Assembly: GCA_034086685.1 (NCBI GenBank)
Contig: JAXDZY010000135.1
Coordinates: 1-49,620 of the forward strand
Source of the DNA: TWA4 sp034086685
GTDB taxonomy: Bacteria; Bacillota; Clostridia; Lachnospirales; Lachnospiraceae
Direction of reading: 5' to 3'
DNA length: 49,620 nucleotides
Shown here one piece after another: positions 26,021 to 33,475 of this stretch. The notes beneath the pieces were generated by a model that was not told the DNA's origin, ran no database searches, and was given only the letters and a program-made list of their open reading frames with translations. A program made the translations under genes and the position numbers. Each line of letters begins with the position of its first letter. The stretch's first letter is position 1.

Positions 26021-26947
26021 CTATAAACATTTATTACCTTTCAGAATATAATTCTCATATCTGCGGATTTCCTCCAGATATCTTACTGCCAGCGGACTCA
26101 GCATCATGCCGCGTCTCTGAATATAACCGATGGACATGCGTTCATCCTGATTCAGCCAAACCGCCGTATATTCGCTGCCGTTCAATTCTTCACAGATGAT
26201 TCCCGAACACAGAGTATATCCGTTCAGTCCTACCATCAGATTCAGCATGGTGGCCCGGTCATTGGCACGGATAACACGTTTGTACTCGTACGTGCTCATA
26301 ACCTCTTCGGCCAGGAAAAAAGAATTATCACTGCCCTGATCAAACATCAGACAGGGATACTCTTTCAGTTCCTCCATATCTATGACAGACCTGCCGGCCA
26401 GAGGATGATTTTTCCAGAGATAAACATAAGTCCCGCAGGAAAACAGCTCATGAAATTCCAGATTATTATCCTTCAGGATCTTGGTAAGAGCTTTTCTGTT
26501 AAATTCATTCTGAAAAAGGATTCCCAGCTCACTTTTGAAGTTTCTCACATCAGAGATCACTTCACTTGTTTTTGTCTCATATACCGCAAATTCATACTCA
26601 TCCATACCATACTGTTTAACCAGCTCCACAAAAGCTTTTACAGCAAAAGTATAATGCTGCATGGAAACACTGAATTTGCTTTTTACCCGGGTTCTGCGGA
26701 TAAAACGATCCTCAATCAGCTGATACTGCTCCATCAGCTGACGGGCATATCCCAGAAATTCCTCTCCCTCCGGAGTCAGCTGCACCCCCTTATTGGTACG
26801 CTTGAAAATCTCGATGCCGACTTCATTTTCCAGTTCCTTAACAGCACCGGAAAGACTGGGCTGGGAGATATAAAGCGCTTTGGCAGCTTCATTCATGGAA
26901 CCTGCATCTGCTACAGCAGTAACATATCTCAGCTGTTGAAGTGTCAT
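26021..26947 (-). CDS. LysR-family transcriptional regulator, probable sulfur amino-acid regulator
   Basis: This 308-residue LysR regulator has an N-terminal winged helix (residues 1-62; LQQLRYVTAVADAGSMNEAAKAL, SQPSLSGAVKELE, FKRTNKGVQLT) and a C-terminal periplasmic-binding-like effector domain (about 90-300). It resembles the CmbR/CysB-type branch that controls cysteine and methionine genes, but the effector cannot be read from sequence. It is the last gene of the amino-acid transporter operon (20 nt after the binding-protein gene) and lies next to metY, whose promoter carries a LysR-type dyad. Activation of metY and control of its own operon are inferred. Confidence 0.9.
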   Translation of the reverse strand: MTLQQLRYVTAVADAGSMNEAAKALYISQPSLSGAVKELENEVGIEIFKRTNKGVQLTPEGEEFLGYARQLMEQYQLIEDRFIRRTRVKSKFSVSMQHYTFAVKAFVELVKQYGMDEYEFAVYETKTSEVISDVRNFKSELGILFQNEFNRKALTKILKDNNLEFHELFSCGTYVYLWKNHPLAGRSVIDMEELKEYPCLMFDQGSDNSFFLAEEVMSTYEYKRVIRANDRATMLNLMVGLNGYTLCSGIICEELNGSEYTAVWLNQDERMSIGYIQRRGMMLSPLAVRYLEEIRRYENYILKGNKCL

Positions 26948-26966
26948 AATTTTACCCTGTTACAGC

Positions 26967-27860
26967 TTATTCCACAACGCCGCCTTCAACCACCAGACTT
27001 TCAGGATCAATGCTGTCTCCGTAAACGTCTTTTAATGTTGCTTCAAAATCTGCATGGAAGAACTGCTCATCTGCAAGAGATTCAATCTCAGCATTCAGCC
27101 AGTTCAGAAGCTCTGTATTGCCCTTCTGAACAGCAGGTGCGATGGTATCCACATCACCCAGGGATTCTACACCAACTGTGAATCCGGGATTCTGACGTGC
27201 CCATGCCAGTACTTCTGTATTGTCAGTTGAGAATGCATCTCCTCTTCCGTCCAGCAGTGCATCGTAAGCTTCCTGATATTCATCAAATTTGGTCAGTTTC
27301 AGTTCCGGATAATTCTCTGTAAAATAGGTTTCTGCTGTTGTACCTTTTACAACGATCAGATTTTTATCTTTCAGATCATCCACACTGGTAATGAGACCGC
27401 TGTCAGGTGATACAACACCAAGAGCTACCTTCATATAAGGCAGAGCAAAATCAACCTTTTCTTTTCTCTCTTCGGTTACAGTAAAGTTTGCAAGAATAAT
27501 ATCAACCTTTGCGGACTGCAGATATTCCACACGGCTTGCTGCTTCCACATAGACAAATTCCACTGCATCTTCACTTCCCAGAAGGTCTTTTGCAATTCTT
27601 TTTGCAAAATAAACATCATATCCCTGAATCTCACCGTTTTCATCCACGTAACCGAAGGGATTCTTATCGCTGAATACACCGATTTTTATCTTTCCGGAAC
27701 TCTTGATTTCATCCAGAGTTCTTGCCTGTCCGGCCGGAGCGCCTTCTGCACTTCCTGTACTCTGTGCCTCACTTCCGCCGCCGGAGCTGCCGCCGCAGCC
27801 GGCCAGAATGCCTGCAAACATACTTACAACCATCAACAGGCTTAAAAGTTTCTTTTTCAT
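26967..27860 (-). CDS. Polar amino-acid ABC binding lipoprotein, CjaA-like (probable cysteine/cystine)
   Basis: This 297-residue SBP_bac_3 protein has a lipoprotein signal MKKKLLSLLMVVSMFAGILAG followed by the lipobox Cys and a Gly/Ser/Gln linker. The ligand-binding domain contains KIGVFSDKNPFGYVDENG, GYDVYFAKRIAKDLLG, ILANFTVTEERKEKVDFA and VVKGTTAETYF. This pattern is close to the Campylobacter cysteine-binding protein CjaA. Cysteine or cystine specificity is also suggested by the Cys-rich leader peptide at the head of the operon. ATG 27860 follows GTGAGGAAA; the ATG at 27881 has a poorer context. Confidence 0.9.
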   Translation of the reverse strand: MKKKLLSLLMVVSMFAGILAGCGGSSGGGSEAQSTGSAEGAPAGQARTLDEIKSSGKIKIGVFSDKNPFGYVDENGEIQGYDVYFAKRIAKDLLGSEDAVEFVYVEAASRVEYLQSAKVDIILANFTVTEERKEKVDFALPYMKVALGVVSPDSGLITSVDDLKDKNLIVVKGTTAETYFTENYPELKLTKFDEYQEAYDALLDGRGDAFSTDNTEVLAWARQNPGFTVGVESLGDVDTIAPAVQKGNTELLNWLNAEIESLADEQFFHADFEATLKDVYGDSIDPESLVVEGGVVE

Positions 27861-27896
27861 ACTGATTTCCTCACTTTCCACATATAATTTGAAAAT

Positions 27897-28652
27897 TTAT
27901 TCATTCACAGCTTCATAATGAAAGCTGTTCAGAAACTGTTTTGCCCGGTCTGTCTTCGGATGATCAAAAAATTCTTCCGGACCGGCTTCTTCTACGATTT
28001 TCCCTTTATCAATAAAAATCACCCTGTCAGCAACTGCTCTGGCAAATTCCATTTCATGGGTGACTATGACCATGGTCATGCCTGATTTCGCCAGCTCCAG
28101 AACAACCTGCAGTACCTCGCGTACCATCTCCGGATCAAGTGCTGCCGTAATCTCATCCAGCAAAAGTACTTCGGGATGCATCAGCAATGATCTTACAATA
28201 GCCACACGCTGTTTCTGGCCGCCTGACAGCTGCCTGGGATAATTGTCCTTCTTCTCCAGCAGTCCTACTCTCTGGAGCAGCTGCTCGGCCTCTGCCTGAA
28301 CCTCTTCCTTTTTGCGCTTCTGCACCTTCATGGGAGCCAGAAGCAGATTTCCCATAATCGTCATATTGGGAAACAGATCATAGCTCTGGAACACCATGCC
28401 CACTTTCTCACGGAACTGATGGACCTTTTTCTTTTCCTTTTCAAAACTTACACCCTGTAGCTTAATAGTTCCCTCATTGATATCCTCCAGTCGGTTCAGA
28501 CATCGTAAAAATGTACTTTTTCCGCACCCGGAGGGACCTACGATCACCACCACTTCTCCTTTTCTGATTGAAAAAGAGATATCATCAAGGACCAGTGCCT
28601 GATCACCATATGATTTCTTCAAATGTTCAACTTCCAATACGGTTTCTGCCAT
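27897..28652 (-). CDS. Amino-acid ABC importer ATPase (GlnQ/TcyC-like)
   Basis: This 251-residue ATPase has Walker A GPSGCGKST, Q-loop VFQSYDLFP, signature LSGGQKQRVAIVRSL, Walker B VLLLDEITAALD and H-loop VTHEMEFA. The Pro normally after the Walker B Glu is Ile, and the signature tail is AIVRSL where AIARAL is usual. Both features occur in some amino-acid importers. It lies 29 nt downstream of the second permease gene and 36 nt before the binding-protein gene, and powers that importer in the cytosol. Confidence 0.92.
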   Translation of the reverse strand: MAETVLEVEHLKKSYGDQALVLDDISFSIRKGEVVVIVGPSGCGKSTFLRCLNRLEDINEGTIKLQGVSFEKEKKKVHQFREKVGMVFQSYDLFPNMTIMGNLLLAPMKVQKRKKEEVQAEAEQLLQRVGLLEKKDNYPRQLSGGQKQRVAIVRSLLMHPEVLLLDEITAALDPEMVREVLQVVLELAKSGMTMVIVTHEMEFARAVADRVIFIDKGKIVEEAGPEEFFDHPKTDRAKQFLNSFHYEAVNE

Positions 28653-28681
28653 AATTAACTCCTAAATAATTTAATAACATC

Positions 28682-29362
28682 CTACTGATTTGCAAATTTC
28701 TTCTCCAGAGCTGCGGAAAGTCTGGAGAATGGAAAACATATTATAAAATACATGATAAATACCGTGCCGTAAACCCACAGACCGGCCTTGGGATCCGTAT
28801 AGCGGGAAGCATCGATAATCTGTTTGCCGACTTTCACCACTTCAATAACGCCGATCAATGCCACCAGTGATGTGGTCTTGATCATACGGGTCAGCAGATT
28901 AATGCCGGAAGGAAGCAATCTTCTGATGGTCTGGGGCAGAATGATATAAAGATATACCTGCCATTTTGTAAGGCCGAGACCGTAACCGCTCTCATACTGA
29001 TGCTTCGGAATGGCAATGAGAGCACTCCTGACCAGATCACCCATCTCGGCAGTTCCCCAGAAGGTGAAAACAATGATTGCTGCATTCTCACCGGAAAGAT
29101 TCATGCCCAGATGCTTAGCGGCACCGAAATATACCAGAAACAAAAGTACCAGCTGCGGCATGATACGCACGATTTCCAGATAAACCCGGCATACGGCCTT
29201 TATCACCACATTCTGTATATTCATAATCATTCCCAGAATAAACCCGAGAATAATGGACAGCGCCATAGCAATCAAAGCGATCCGAAGCGTTACCCACAGT
29301 CCCTGGCATAATCTCAGGAAATTGGTCCCACGAAACAGTACTTCAAACCCCATATTCTGCAT
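28682..29362 (-). CDS. Amino-acid ABC importer permease 2
   Basis: This 226-residue HisM/GlnP-type permease has about five helices and the family loop YESGYGLGLTKWQVYLYIILPQTIRRLLP (split over residues about 135-165). GGAAGG lies upstream of ATG 29362, which gives MQNMGFEVLFRG; the in-frame start at 29383 was rejected. It overlaps the preceding permease gene by 20 bp, showing translational coupling. The two permeases form the membrane pore for the CjaA-like binding protein. Confidence 0.9.
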   Translation of the reverse strand: MQNMGFEVLFRGTNFLRLCQGLWVTLRIALIAMALSIILGFILGMIMNIQNVVIKAVCRVYLEIVRIMPQLVLLFLVYFGAAKHLGMNLSGENAAIIVFTFWGTAEMGDLVRSALIAIPKHQYESGYGLGLTKWQVYLYIILPQTIRRLLPSGINLLTRMIKTTSLVALIGVIEVVKVGKQIIDASRYTDPKAGLWVYGTVFIMYFIICFPFSRLSAALEKKFANQ

Positions 29363-30068
29363 AGCGAACCTTCCTTTCCACAAATGTACAGATGATGGAA
29401 ATGGGCAGCAGAATAATCAGATATGCCACTACCAGCATAAAAAGCGCCTCATCTGTATTATAATTCATACCGATCAGATCTTTTGTTACAAACATCAGAT
29501 CTGCCAGTGCCACGGCACTGAACACGGAGGTCTCCTTAATCATAAAAATAACATTGGCACAAAAAGCCGGTACCGAATTGGATATTGCCTGAGGCAGGAT
29601 AATATGACCGAAAATCTGACTTTTTTTCATTCCCAGACTCATGGCTGATTCCACCTGGATCCCCGGTACATTGTCCAGTCCGCTTCGAAAAGCCTCCGCC
29701 ATATAGCTTCCGCCCAGAAAAGCCAGACCGATTACCGCACATTGTTCCGAACTCAGCACAATGCCGATCTTCGGAAGACCGAAATACAGAAAATACAGCT
29801 GAATCAGCAGCGGTGTATTTCTTGACAGTTCAATGTAACCACCTGCGATCTGTTTCAGTACAGGTATCCGGAAATACCGGACCATACTGCAGGCAAGACC
29901 CACAATAACAGCCAGAATAATGCCAAATACCGCCATACGCAGCGTCAGCTTCGCCGCTTCCACATAAAGAGACAGATTTTCCTGCATGAAACCGGTATTC
30001 AGCCCAAACATGGTATCGGCTTCTCTCATACAGTGAGGCAGCTGTCTCAGCACCACATTCACTTCCAT
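29343..30068 (-). CDS. Amino-acid ABC importer permease 1
   Basis: This 241-residue HisM/GlnP-type permease is the first structural gene of the operon. Motifs are GGYIELSRNTPLLIQLYFLYFG near residue 75 and the EAA-type loop VESAMSLGMKKSQIFGHIILPQA. GGGAG precedes ATG 30068. Its mRNA starts about 410 nt upstream, behind a leader peptide and an attenuator, so its expression should follow Cys-tRNA charging. It partners the second permease at 28682. Confidence 0.9.
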   Translation of the reverse strand: MEVNVVLRQLPHCMREADTMFGLNTGFMQENLSLYVEAAKLTLRMAVFGIILAVIVGLACSMVRYFRIPVLKQIAGGYIELSRNTPLLIQLYFLYFGLPKIGIVLSSEQCAVIGLAFLGGSYMAEAFRSGLDNVPGIQVESAMSLGMKKSQIFGHIILPQAISNSVPAFCANVIFMIKETSVFSAVALADLMFVTKDLIGMNYNTDEALFMLVVAYLIILLPISIICTFVERKVRYAEYGV

Positions 30069-30257
30069 TAATATTACTCCCTTAATATATGTATTTTTCG
30101 GATAACCGCCAGATGACCCGATACCTGCCCTTAAGCATCATATGCTGTCTGACGCTACCTGTTACTGCCGTGAAGCCAAAGAACTCAGAAAAAACGTCCT
30201 CCTGCGCCATTTCTGCAGAATCTTTTATACAGAAGGAAATAAAAATTCCCGTCATAT

Positions 30258-30283
30258 AAAAAAGCAGATACTTTCGTACCTGC
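30258..30283 (-). terminator. Intrinsic terminator (attenuator) before the amino-acid transporter genes
   Basis: On the minus strand an 8-bp stem GCAGGTAC (30276-30283) / GTATCTGC (30264-30271) closes a GAAA tetraloop and is followed by six T (30258-30263). It lies downstream of the leader peptide and upstream of the transporter genes, so it stops transcription early unless it is prevented from folding. Confidence 0.88.
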
Positions 30284-30357
30284 AGATGTATGAACTAAAT
30301 TGCCAATCATTTTTCAATCCAATAATCAAACAAAAAACTCAGATCAGATACGAAAGT
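30258..30357 (-). promoter_or_regulatory. Antiterminator/terminator switch of a cysteine attenuator
   Basis: The leader segment at 30345-30357 (sense ACTTTCGTATCTG, the last codons of the leader peptide ORF) can pair over 13 bp, with a single G-U, with the 5' arm and loop of the terminator at 30270-30282. The two structures are mutually exclusive. A ribosome at the leader stop codon (30339-30341) would cover the antiterminator segment and let the terminator form. A ribosome stalled at the Cys codons about 50 nt upstream would leave it free. The switch logic is inferred from base pairing. Confidence 0.72.
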
Positions 30358-30446
30358 GCAGATACGATATTCTCATTACATAGTGATGACATACACATAC
30401 AGCAGCAACATATCATGTTCTGAACTGCAGGATTCTGACCTTTCAT
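30339..30446 (-). CDS. Cys-rich attenuation leader peptide, 35 aa
   Basis: A 35-codon ORF starts MKGQNPAVQN and then reads MICCCCMCMSSLC, with four Cys codons in a row, six in total, and four Met codons. AAGGAGG lies 7 nt before ATG 30446, and a consensus promoter lies about 40 nt further upstream. The peptide has no known domain. Its composition, position and the terminator after it match classical amino-acid leader peptides such as TrpL, with cysteine as the sensed amino acid. The transporter operon downstream, with a CjaA-like binding protein, fits cysteine/cystine uptake. Met codons may add a methionine input. The ORF is too short for most gene callers. Confidence 0.75.
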   Translation of the reverse strand: MKGQNPAVQNMICCCCMCMSSLCNENIVSALSYLI

Positions 30447-30475
30447 ATCATTTCCTCCTTATTTCATATCGGCTT

Positions 30476-30490
30476 TATAGGAATACTATA
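30476..30490. promoter_or_regulatory. Dyad TATAG-N5-CTATA over the transporter operon -10
   Basis: The half-sites match those of the LysR-type dyad at metY, but with 5 rather than 7 nt between them. It overlaps the -10 box and the start site, a position suited to repression or autoregulation by the LysR protein encoded in the operon. The spacing difference weakens the case. Confidence 0.35.
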
Positions 30491-30513
30491 CTCCGCCTGT
30501 CCCCTTTTGTCAA
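30485..30513 (-). promoter_or_regulatory. Consensus promoter of the leader peptide and amino-acid transporter operon
   Basis: On the minus strand -35 TTGACA (30508-30513), a 17-bp spacer and -10 TATAGT (30485-30490) give a strong sigma-A type promoter. The predicted transcript begins near 30478, about 30 nt before the leader peptide ATG and about 410 nt before the first permease gene. Confidence 0.85.
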
Positions 30514-30606
30514 TTACTTTTCTGATTTTCTTCCGAAAAATATCGTCACCAGGGGATATTGCACACGGCTTTTTTATTATACCACAGAATAAACATTCTG
30601 ACCAGT

Positions 30607-31509
30607 TTATCCTTTCATCTGACAGATTCCAATGGAAAATAAAACCAGCATCATTCCCAGCAATCCGCTGAAGGTCATGGACTCATGGAAAACAAGAATT
30701 CCCAGCAGTGTTGCCACAACCGGTTCCACTGAAGCAATGATGGAAGCTTTGCTGTTTTCCATATATTTCAGGCCGATTGTATAGGTCAGATAGGGGATTA
30801 CCGTGCTTATCAGCCCGAATACCAGAGCAAATAAAAACATGGAGCAGTCTTTCATTACAACATTTCCAAGAATCTTTATATCTGCCAGCGGAATCGCTCC
30901 GGCCGCTGCTGCCAGAAAAGTATAAAAAGATATGGTAAGAGAATGGTATCCTCTTTCAATAGCAAATTTACCGAAGATGGAGTACAGTGCATATCCGAAA
31001 CCGGCGCCCAGCCCCACCAGAATTCCTGAAGAAGAAAGAGTGTCACTGCTTCCCGCGATTCCTGTCACCAGTACACAGCCAAGAAAAGTCAGAACAAGTG
31101 CAAGTACCTTTACCTTCGTAAATCTTTCATGGAACAGAAAATACGACATAACCATAACCATAGCAGGGGCTGTATACAGGAGAACTGCTGCCACGGAAAG
31201 TGATGTCATGGTAATTGCTTTAAAATAGCAGTAGTTGAAAAAAACAATACTGCAGATCCCTGTCCCAAGAAAACACCAGACATCCTTCAGTCTGATCTTC
31301 AGAAGCTTTCTGTCACAGATCAGCAAAAACAGCAGTAAAGCTGCAAAAGTTACAACTGCACGCAGAGCAACAATCTCCAGTGAGGAAAGCCCCGCCCTGT
31401 TCAGCCGCCGGACAAAAAGCCCCATGCTGCCCCAGAGGGCACCGGCCAGCAGGATGAAAAAAGGGGCTGCTCTCCTCATAACAGAATCTTTTTTTGTTTC
31501 CAGTTTCAT
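30607..31509 (-). CDS. EamA/DMT family permease
   Basis: This 300-residue drug/metabolite transporter has ten helices in two EamA repeats (about residues 12-145 and 160-295). Motifs include FFILLAGALWGSMGLFVRRL at the start of repeat 1 and the repeat-2 end MENSKASIIASVEPVVATLLG. Members export amino acids or other metabolites. The substrate is unknown here, although the position directly before a cysteine-type importer operon may be relevant. GGGAGGAAA lies before ATG 31509; the 32-residue upstream extension runs through the -10 box and was rejected. It ends about 90 nt before the promoter of the importer. Confidence 0.88.
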   Translation of the reverse strand: MKLETKKDSVMRRAAPFFILLAGALWGSMGLFVRRLNRAGLSSLEIVALRAVVTFAALLLFLLICDRKLLKIRLKDVWCFLGTGICSIVFFNYCYFKAITMTSLSVAAVLLYTAPAMVMVMSYFLFHERFTKVKVLALVLTFLGCVLVTGIAGSSDTLSSSGILVGLGAGFGYALYSIFGKFAIERGYHSLTISFYTFLAAAAGAIPLADIKILGNVVMKDCSMFLFALVFGLISTVIPYLTYTIGLKYMENSKASIIASVEPVVATLLGILVFHESMTFSGLLGMMLVLFSIGICQMKG

Positions 31510-31539
31510 GTTACATTTCCTCCCGAATAAATTCCAATC

Positions 31540-31548
31540 ATTATAACA
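31540..31548 (-). promoter_or_regulatory. Extended -10 promoter for the EamA gene
   Basis: On the minus strand TGTTATAAT (TGnTATAAT, 31540-31548) lies 31 nt upstream of the EamA start. The -35 is weak. A GATACCTGTTCAGAG stretch covers the -35 region. Confidence 0.55.
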
Positions 31549-31663
31549 TAAGCCATGCACCTCTGAACAGGTATCAGACGATTCCATTTTTTCATGACAG
31601 ACCATAAAGCTACTGTTCAGACTTCACCTGAGTAATTTTATCACAGGTGCTGTACCTTACGTT

Positions 31664-33475
31664 TTAAATAGTAAATCCGGCATACTGTGTCATGTACAGC
31701 TCATAATATTTTCCTTTTAGTGCCAGCAGGCTGTCATGATCTCCGCATTCCACAATACTGCCCTGATCCATCACCACGATCATATCCGCGTCACGGATGG
31801 TGGAAAGGCGATGGGCAATAATAATACCTGTACGATTTTTCATAACCAGCTGCATGGCATCCTGGATGGCTTTTTCTGTCCTGGTGTCCACATTGGAAGT
31901 AGCTTCATCCAGAATCAGAATTCTGGGATCTGCAACAAAAGCTCTTGCAATGGCAAGAAGCTGGCGTTGTCCCTGGCTGATATTGGCACCGGAACCGGTA
32001 AGAATCGTATCCCATCCCTGAGGCAGCATCCTGAGGAATTCTCTGCACCGGCTCATTTCAACTGCTTTCTCCAGCTGTTCATCCGAAGCGTTTTCATTGC
32101 CGTATTTCAGATTATTGCGGATCGTATCAGTAAAAAGAACCGTATCCTGCAGTACAATGGCTATATTTTTCCGGAGACTGTCCCGTTTTATACAGGAAAT
32201 ATCCTGCTGATCGATAAGAATTTCTCCGCTGTCCGGTTCATAAAAACGCATGAGCAGATTAACCACTGTTGTTTTTCCGCTTCCGGTGGCACCCACCAGA
32301 GCAACTTTCCGTCCGGAGGGAACCCGCAGGGAAAAATCATGGAGAACCGGCTTTCCGGGCAGATAAGAAAACCTGACATTCCTGAAAACCACTTCTGCTG
32401 TACTTTTTTCATCGTAATCCTCACCGCTTTTATCTTCATTCTGTTCATCAAGAACCGCAAAAACCCGTTCTGCTCCTGCCACGGCAGTCTGCAGCTGACC
32501 GTAAATCTGCGCAATTTCATTAACAGGTCTGCTGAACTGCCCTGCATATACAATGAAAGCAGAAATCACACCCACAGAAATCATGCCTTTAATCGCAAAA
32601 TATCCGCCGAAAACGGCAATGATTACAAAACCGATATTACTGATGCAGTTCATTACCGGTCCCATGACCCCACTGAAAATATCAGTGCGTATACCTGCTT
32701 TTGTCAGAGAATCTGCCGTTTCGCAAAATTCCTTTACCGTAATCTCCTGATGATTATATGCAACCACCGTACGGTAACCGGAAATCATCTCCTCCACGGT
32801 ACCGTTCAGTTCCCCCAGAAGCTGCTGACGACGACGCGAAAATTTTCTCACTTTTCCGGACAGAAATCTGGTTGCTGCCATTGTCAGAAGCACGGTAATA
32901 CAGCTGAGCAGTGTTAACTGCCAGCAATACCACAACATAACTGCCAGGGTTCCCATGATGGTAAGCACTCCGGAAAACAGAGAAGGAAGCGACTGGGAAA
33001 CTGTGGTGGAAATATTCTCGATATCATTTGTCATGCGGCTCATGATATCACCATGTGAATGGACATCCAGATACTGAACCGGCAGATCCATAATTTTCCC
33101 GAAAAGCTCTTCCCTCATCCGTTTTACAATGCGCTGGCTCAGATGTGCGCTGATCAATCCCTGAATCAGCTGACACCCTGTATAAATAAGATATGTAAAC
33201 AGCATACAGGCCAGGATGCGTATCAGATTGCCTTTGGCTGAACCTGCAATTACATCCACCGCCTGACTCTGGATGGCCGGAGCAGCCACACCGCATACCG
33301 TCCCCAGCACAACAACAGCAAGCATGGCACAAACCAGCAGCCGTTCCCGCATAAACCACGATACAAGACGTCGAAGCGTGCCGGATGCATTTTCCGCATG
33401 CTCTGCCTGAGCAAATCTTGAATTGCGGGCATTCATACCGGGTATACTGCGTTCTGCAATTCCTGAACTACCCAT
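31664..33475 (-). CDS. Heterodimeric ABC exporter, subunit 2 (catalytic Glu, degenerate signature)
   Basis: This 603-residue exporter half has an N-terminal six-helix transmembrane domain and a C-terminal ATPase. Motifs are Walker A VGATGSGKTT, signature region ANISQGQRQLLAIARA (ISQGQ replaces LSGGQ), Walker B ILILDEATSNVD with catalytic Glu, and the H-loop IIAHRLS. The true start MGSSGIAERSIPG at 33475 is set by GGGAGG 9 nt upstream and overlaps the partner gene by 8 bp; the longer ORF extends into that gene. With the partner it should export drugs, lipids or peptides. The asymmetric motifs match TM287/288-type heterodimers. Confidence 0.9.
   Translation of the reverse strand: MGSSGIAERSIPGMNARNSRFAQAEHAENASGTLRRLVSWFMRERLLVCAMLAVVVLGTVCGVAAPAIQSQAVDVIAGSAKGNLIRILACMLFTYLIYTGCQLIQGLISAHLSQRIVKRMREELFGKIMDLPVQYLDVHSHGDIMSRMTNDIENISTTVSQSLPSLFSGVLTIMGTLAVMLWYCWQLTLLSCITVLLTMAATRFLSGKVRKFSRRRQQLLGELNGTVEEMISGYRTVVAYNHQEITVKEFCETADSLTKAGIRTDIFSGVMGPVMNCISNIGFVIIAVFGGYFAIKGMISVGVISAFIVYAGQFSRPVNEIAQIYGQLQTAVAGAERVFAVLDEQNEDKSGEDYDEKSTAEVVFRNVRFSYLPGKPVLHDFSLRVPSGRKVALVGATGSGKTTVVNLLMRFYEPDSGEILIDQQDISCIKRDSLRKNIAIVLQDTVLFTDTIRNNLKYGNENASDEQLEKAVEMSRCREFLRMLPQGWDTILTGSGANISQGQRQLLAIARAFVADPRILILDEATSNVDTRTEKAIQDAMQLVMKNRTGIIIAHRLSTIRDADMIVVMDQGSIVECGDHDSLLALKGKYYELYMTQYAGFTI

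Noticed and set aside
30142..30423. 93-codon plus-strand ORF opposite the attenuator
   Set aside because: It is the complement of the leader peptide and terminator region, and no RBS is present.
30559..30600. Second promoter for the leader/importer (TGGTCA-17-TATAAT on the minus strand)
   Set aside because: The -35 is poor and a consensus promoter lies closer to the leader peptide; the nearby CAGAAT/ATTCTG hairpin has no U-tract.
31625..31649. CACCTG/CAGGTG hairpin after the ABC exporter genes as a terminator
   Set aside because: The stem is only 6 bp with a long loop and no U-tract on the minus strand.
31736..32917. 393-codon plus-strand ORF
   Set aside because: It is fully antisense to the ABC exporter gene, whose motifs are intact, and its translation shows no domain.
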